Assembly (NCBI RefSeq): GCF_030506305.1
Contig: NZ_CP119421.1
Span: forward strand, 4,728,501 to 4,792,500
Source of the DNA: Porifericola rhodea
GTDB lineage: Bacteria; Bacteroidota; Bacteroidia; Cytophagales; Cyclobacteriaceae
Length of the DNA stretch: 64,000 nt
Reading direction: 5' to 3'
Shown here: piece by piece, positions 62,125-64,000 of the stretch
How the letters are laid out: each line of letters begins with the position of its first letter
Numbering within the stretch: the first letter of the stretch is position 1
Translations under genes and position numbers: made by a program
The notes under the pieces: generated by a model
What the model was told of the DNA's origin: nothing
Database searches by the model: none
The model's input: only the letters and a program-made list of their open reading frames with translations

Positions 62125-64000
62125 ATGCAATTATATAGTGTGTGCTGGAGATGCTATGCTCTTTGCACATCAACCATAAAAACAGCAGTTTTTCTGCTCA
62201 GTTTTGTTTTTCTTATACTCAACAATCACTCATTAAAAGCTGAAAGTCCTTCAGTCTGGCAGCATGATGTCAGCGGATGGGTGCTGAACGAAAGTGGAGA
62301 AGCACTTGTCGGAGCAACAATTGTAGAAAAAGGCAGCAGCAATGGAACGGTGAGCGATATTGATGGACAGTTTCGTTTGCCTACCAATCCTGATGCTACT
62401 CTGATTATTTCCTATATGGGATACATCAGCCAGGAAGTTGCTGTAAACGGACGGGCCACACTAAATATTACTTTAAAGGAGGATGCGACCAGCCTGAATG
62501 AGGTAGTGGTTACCGCTTACGGAACATCTAACAAAAGAAGTTTTACAGGAGCTGCTCAAAAGGTAGAGACAGAAAGGCTAAGTAGAACTGTAAACCCAAG
62601 TTTTGAGACTGCTCTACAGGGTAATGTAAGTGGAGTTAACGTTTATGCCTCCGGACAGCCGGGAGGCAGCTCTAATGTTCAGATAAGAGGTATAAGCTCA
62701 ATCAATGGTTTATCTCAACCTCTATATGTTTTAGATGGCGTGGTCATCAATACCGATAATACTTCCAGAATTGGAGGCAATGGCGCGGTAAACCAGACCA
62801 ACCCTCTATCTACCATTAATACGCAGGATATTGAAAGTATTACTGTACTAAAAGACGCTGCAGCAGCCTCGCTCTACGGATCAAGAGCTGCTAATGGGGT
62901 CATTGTTATTACTACTAAAAAAGGTAAAAAGGGAGATACGGAAATCAATTTTAATACTGAGCTCGGATATACACAGAACCTGACTCAGGAAAAAATGATC
63001 AACAACCAGCAGTTTAGAGAACTGTGGCAGGAAGGGCAACTGCACCAGTACATCCAGAATAATGAAAATGGAGAATTTTTTAGCGTGTACCAGAATACTG
63101 ACCTCCTGATGTACTACCAGAACCAGGCAAAGAGTGACTATGAAGCCATTTACGGTACTTCTGAAGTTAATGCAGACTGGCTGGACGCTATTTACCGTTC
63201 AGGTTCCCTTCAGAAGCACAACCTTTCGGCAAGAGGAGGTAGTGACAAAAGTAGCTTTTTCATTTCCGGAGAGTACTTTAACCAGGAAGGGACTATTATA
63301 GAGTCTGACTACCGAAGATATTCCGGCAGAATTAATCTGGAAAATCAGGCCAAAGACTGGCTTAAGCTGGGAGTTAATTTATCTCTGGCAAAATCTGAAC
63401 GCAACAGCGGACAGTACGATGGAGAATATGCCGGAGGACTTAATCCTCTTTATATGGCTCGCGTGCTGCCTCCTGCTGCTCCAATTTACGACCCTGAGGG
63501 TTACCAAGGCATTGCAGATTTGCCTAATGCTATTGAAAAAAACGCAAACCCTATTGGTGTAATCAGGGTGGGAGAATATGCTAACCATCAGTTTAGAGTG
63601 CGAGGTGATGTGCATGCCGAACTACGATTACTGAATAGTCTGAAGTTTAAAACTACCTTTGGCATTGACCAGCAAGCTAACGAGGAGTCATTATATGACA
63701 ACAAAGAGTTTGGTGCCGGAGGCGGCACCTGGAATGGCGTGTTGTATGTAGCTCAAAGTGAGGTCTTTCAGTATACCTCTTCTAACCTGCTAAACTACAA
63801 CAGACAGCTAGCCAAACATGGCTTCGGTGCATTAGTGGGCTTTGAGTCACAGGTGTCCAACATGAGCTCTATCAATAATTCCGGCTATGATATTTTAGAT
63901 AGTGAGCTGCTATCTTCCAGTAGTATTGGTGCCCTATGGTCGTGGACCGGCTACTCAGAAAACTATTCTCTTTTATCGTATTTCTCTAACTTCAATTACA
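62125..64000 (+). CDS. SusC/RagA-type TonB-linked outer-membrane receptor (N-terminal part)
   Basis: Reading frame open from ATG 62125 to the end of the window (625 codons), so it is cut by the window edge. A long basic N-terminus precedes a signal helix (TAVFLLSFVFLILNNHSLKA). A CarboxypepD_reg-like domain (VSGWVLNESGEALVGATIVEKGS) leads to the TonB-box-like LNEVVVTAYG. The SusC plug follows, with VQIRGISSINGLSQPLYVLDGVV and LKDAAAASLYGSRAANGVIVITTKKG, then the start of the barrel. The partner SusD gene would be expected beyond the right edge. Substrate unknown. Confidence 0.93.
   Translation, partial: MQLYSVCWRCYALCTSTIKTAVFLLSFVFLILNNHSLKAESPSVWQHDVSGWVLNESGEALVGATIVEKGSSNGTVSDIDGQFRLPTNPDATLIISYMGYISQEVAVNGRATLNITLKEDATSLNEVVVTAYGTSNKRSFTGAAQKVETERLSRTVNPSFETALQGNVSGVNVYASGQPGGSSNVQIRGISSINGLSQPLYVLDGVVINTDNTSRIGGNGAVNQTNPLSTINTQDIESITVLKDAAAASLYGSRAANGVIVITTKKGKKGDTEINFNTELGYTQNLTQEKMINNQQFRELWQEGQLHQYIQNNENGEFFSVYQNTDLLMYYQNQAKSDYEAIYGTSEVNADWLDAIYRSGSLQKHNLSARGGSDKSSFFISGEYFNQEGTIIESDYRRYSGRINLENQAKDWLKLGVNLSLAKSERNSGQYDGEYAGGLNPLYMARVLPPAAPIYDPEGYQGIADLPNAIEKNANPIGVIRVGEYANHQFRVRGDVHAELRLLNSLKFKTTFGIDQQANEESLYDNKEFGAGGGTWNGVLYVAQSEVFQYTSSNLLNYNRQLAKHGFGALVGFESQVSNMSSINNSGYDILDSELLSSSSIGALWSWTGYSENYSLLSYFSNFNY

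Overview
The window looks like a chromosome segment of a gliding, probably marine or particle-associated Bacteroidota, most likely of the Cytophagia/Cytophagales. The evidence is a gliding-motility-type C-terminal (type IX secretion) sorting domain, a SusC-type TonB-linked receptor, a single-subunit SdhC in sdhCAB order, the lack of obvious Shine-Dalgarno sites, and promoters of the TTTG-N20-TAnnTTTG type. Base composition looks even. I see no insertion sequence, prophage, CRISPR array, rRNA or tRNA.

Layout. 0.1-4.1 kb: an SDR oxidoreductase, an alpha/beta hydrolase, a chloramphenicol-acetyltransferase-like protein and a large helical protein. 4.3-16 kb: the branched-chain amino acid block, leuA-leuC-(methyltransferase)-leuD-leuB, then ilvD-ilvB-ilvN-ilvC-ilvA. 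Between leuB and ilvD lies a complete attenuator: promoter, 22-residue Leu/Ile/Val-rich leader peptide, mutually exclusive antiterminator and terminator hairpins. 16-24.5 kb: a secreted protein, miaB, a sigma-54-type activator overlapping an LptE-like lipoprotein gene, a TPR protein, secG, and groES-groEL behind a candidate sigma-54 promoter. 24.6-28 kb: sdhCAB on the minus strand behind a near-perfect Bacteroidota promoter. 28.4-35.9 kb: a type IX-sorted surface protein, a DUF393 protein, fabD, two small minus-strand genes, an MpaB-type oxygenase and a PPK2 polyphosphate kinase. 36-44 kb: sugar functions (two Tat-type TIM-barrel proteins, trehalase, a sulfatase, 2-dehydro-3-deoxygalactonate kinase and KDPG aldolase) plus acetate kinase.

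44.1-52.6 kb is a sulfide/sulfane-sulfur module: DUF1641 protein, type II sulfide:quinone oxidoreductase, a Crp/Fnr regulator with three cysteines, a TauE/SafE exporter, thioredoxin, a persulfide dioxygenase-rhodanese fusion, an outer-membrane channel and two YeeE/YedE half-transporters. Five TGTGA-N6-TCACA-like sites sit before its transcription units. Each is followed 20-22 bp later by a TAnnTTTG-like -7 element, the geometry expected if the Crp/Fnr protein activates the whole module.

52.7-54.8 kb: pta. 55.3-60.7 kb: a candidate metal-uptake locus with a perfect 25-bp inverted repeat of Fur-family type, a His-rich membrane-anchored protein, a ZnuD-like TonB receptor and three lipoproteins resembling DUF4625 with His-rich motifs. 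61-64 kb: two small proteins and the first 625 codons of a SusC-type receptor that runs off the end of the window.
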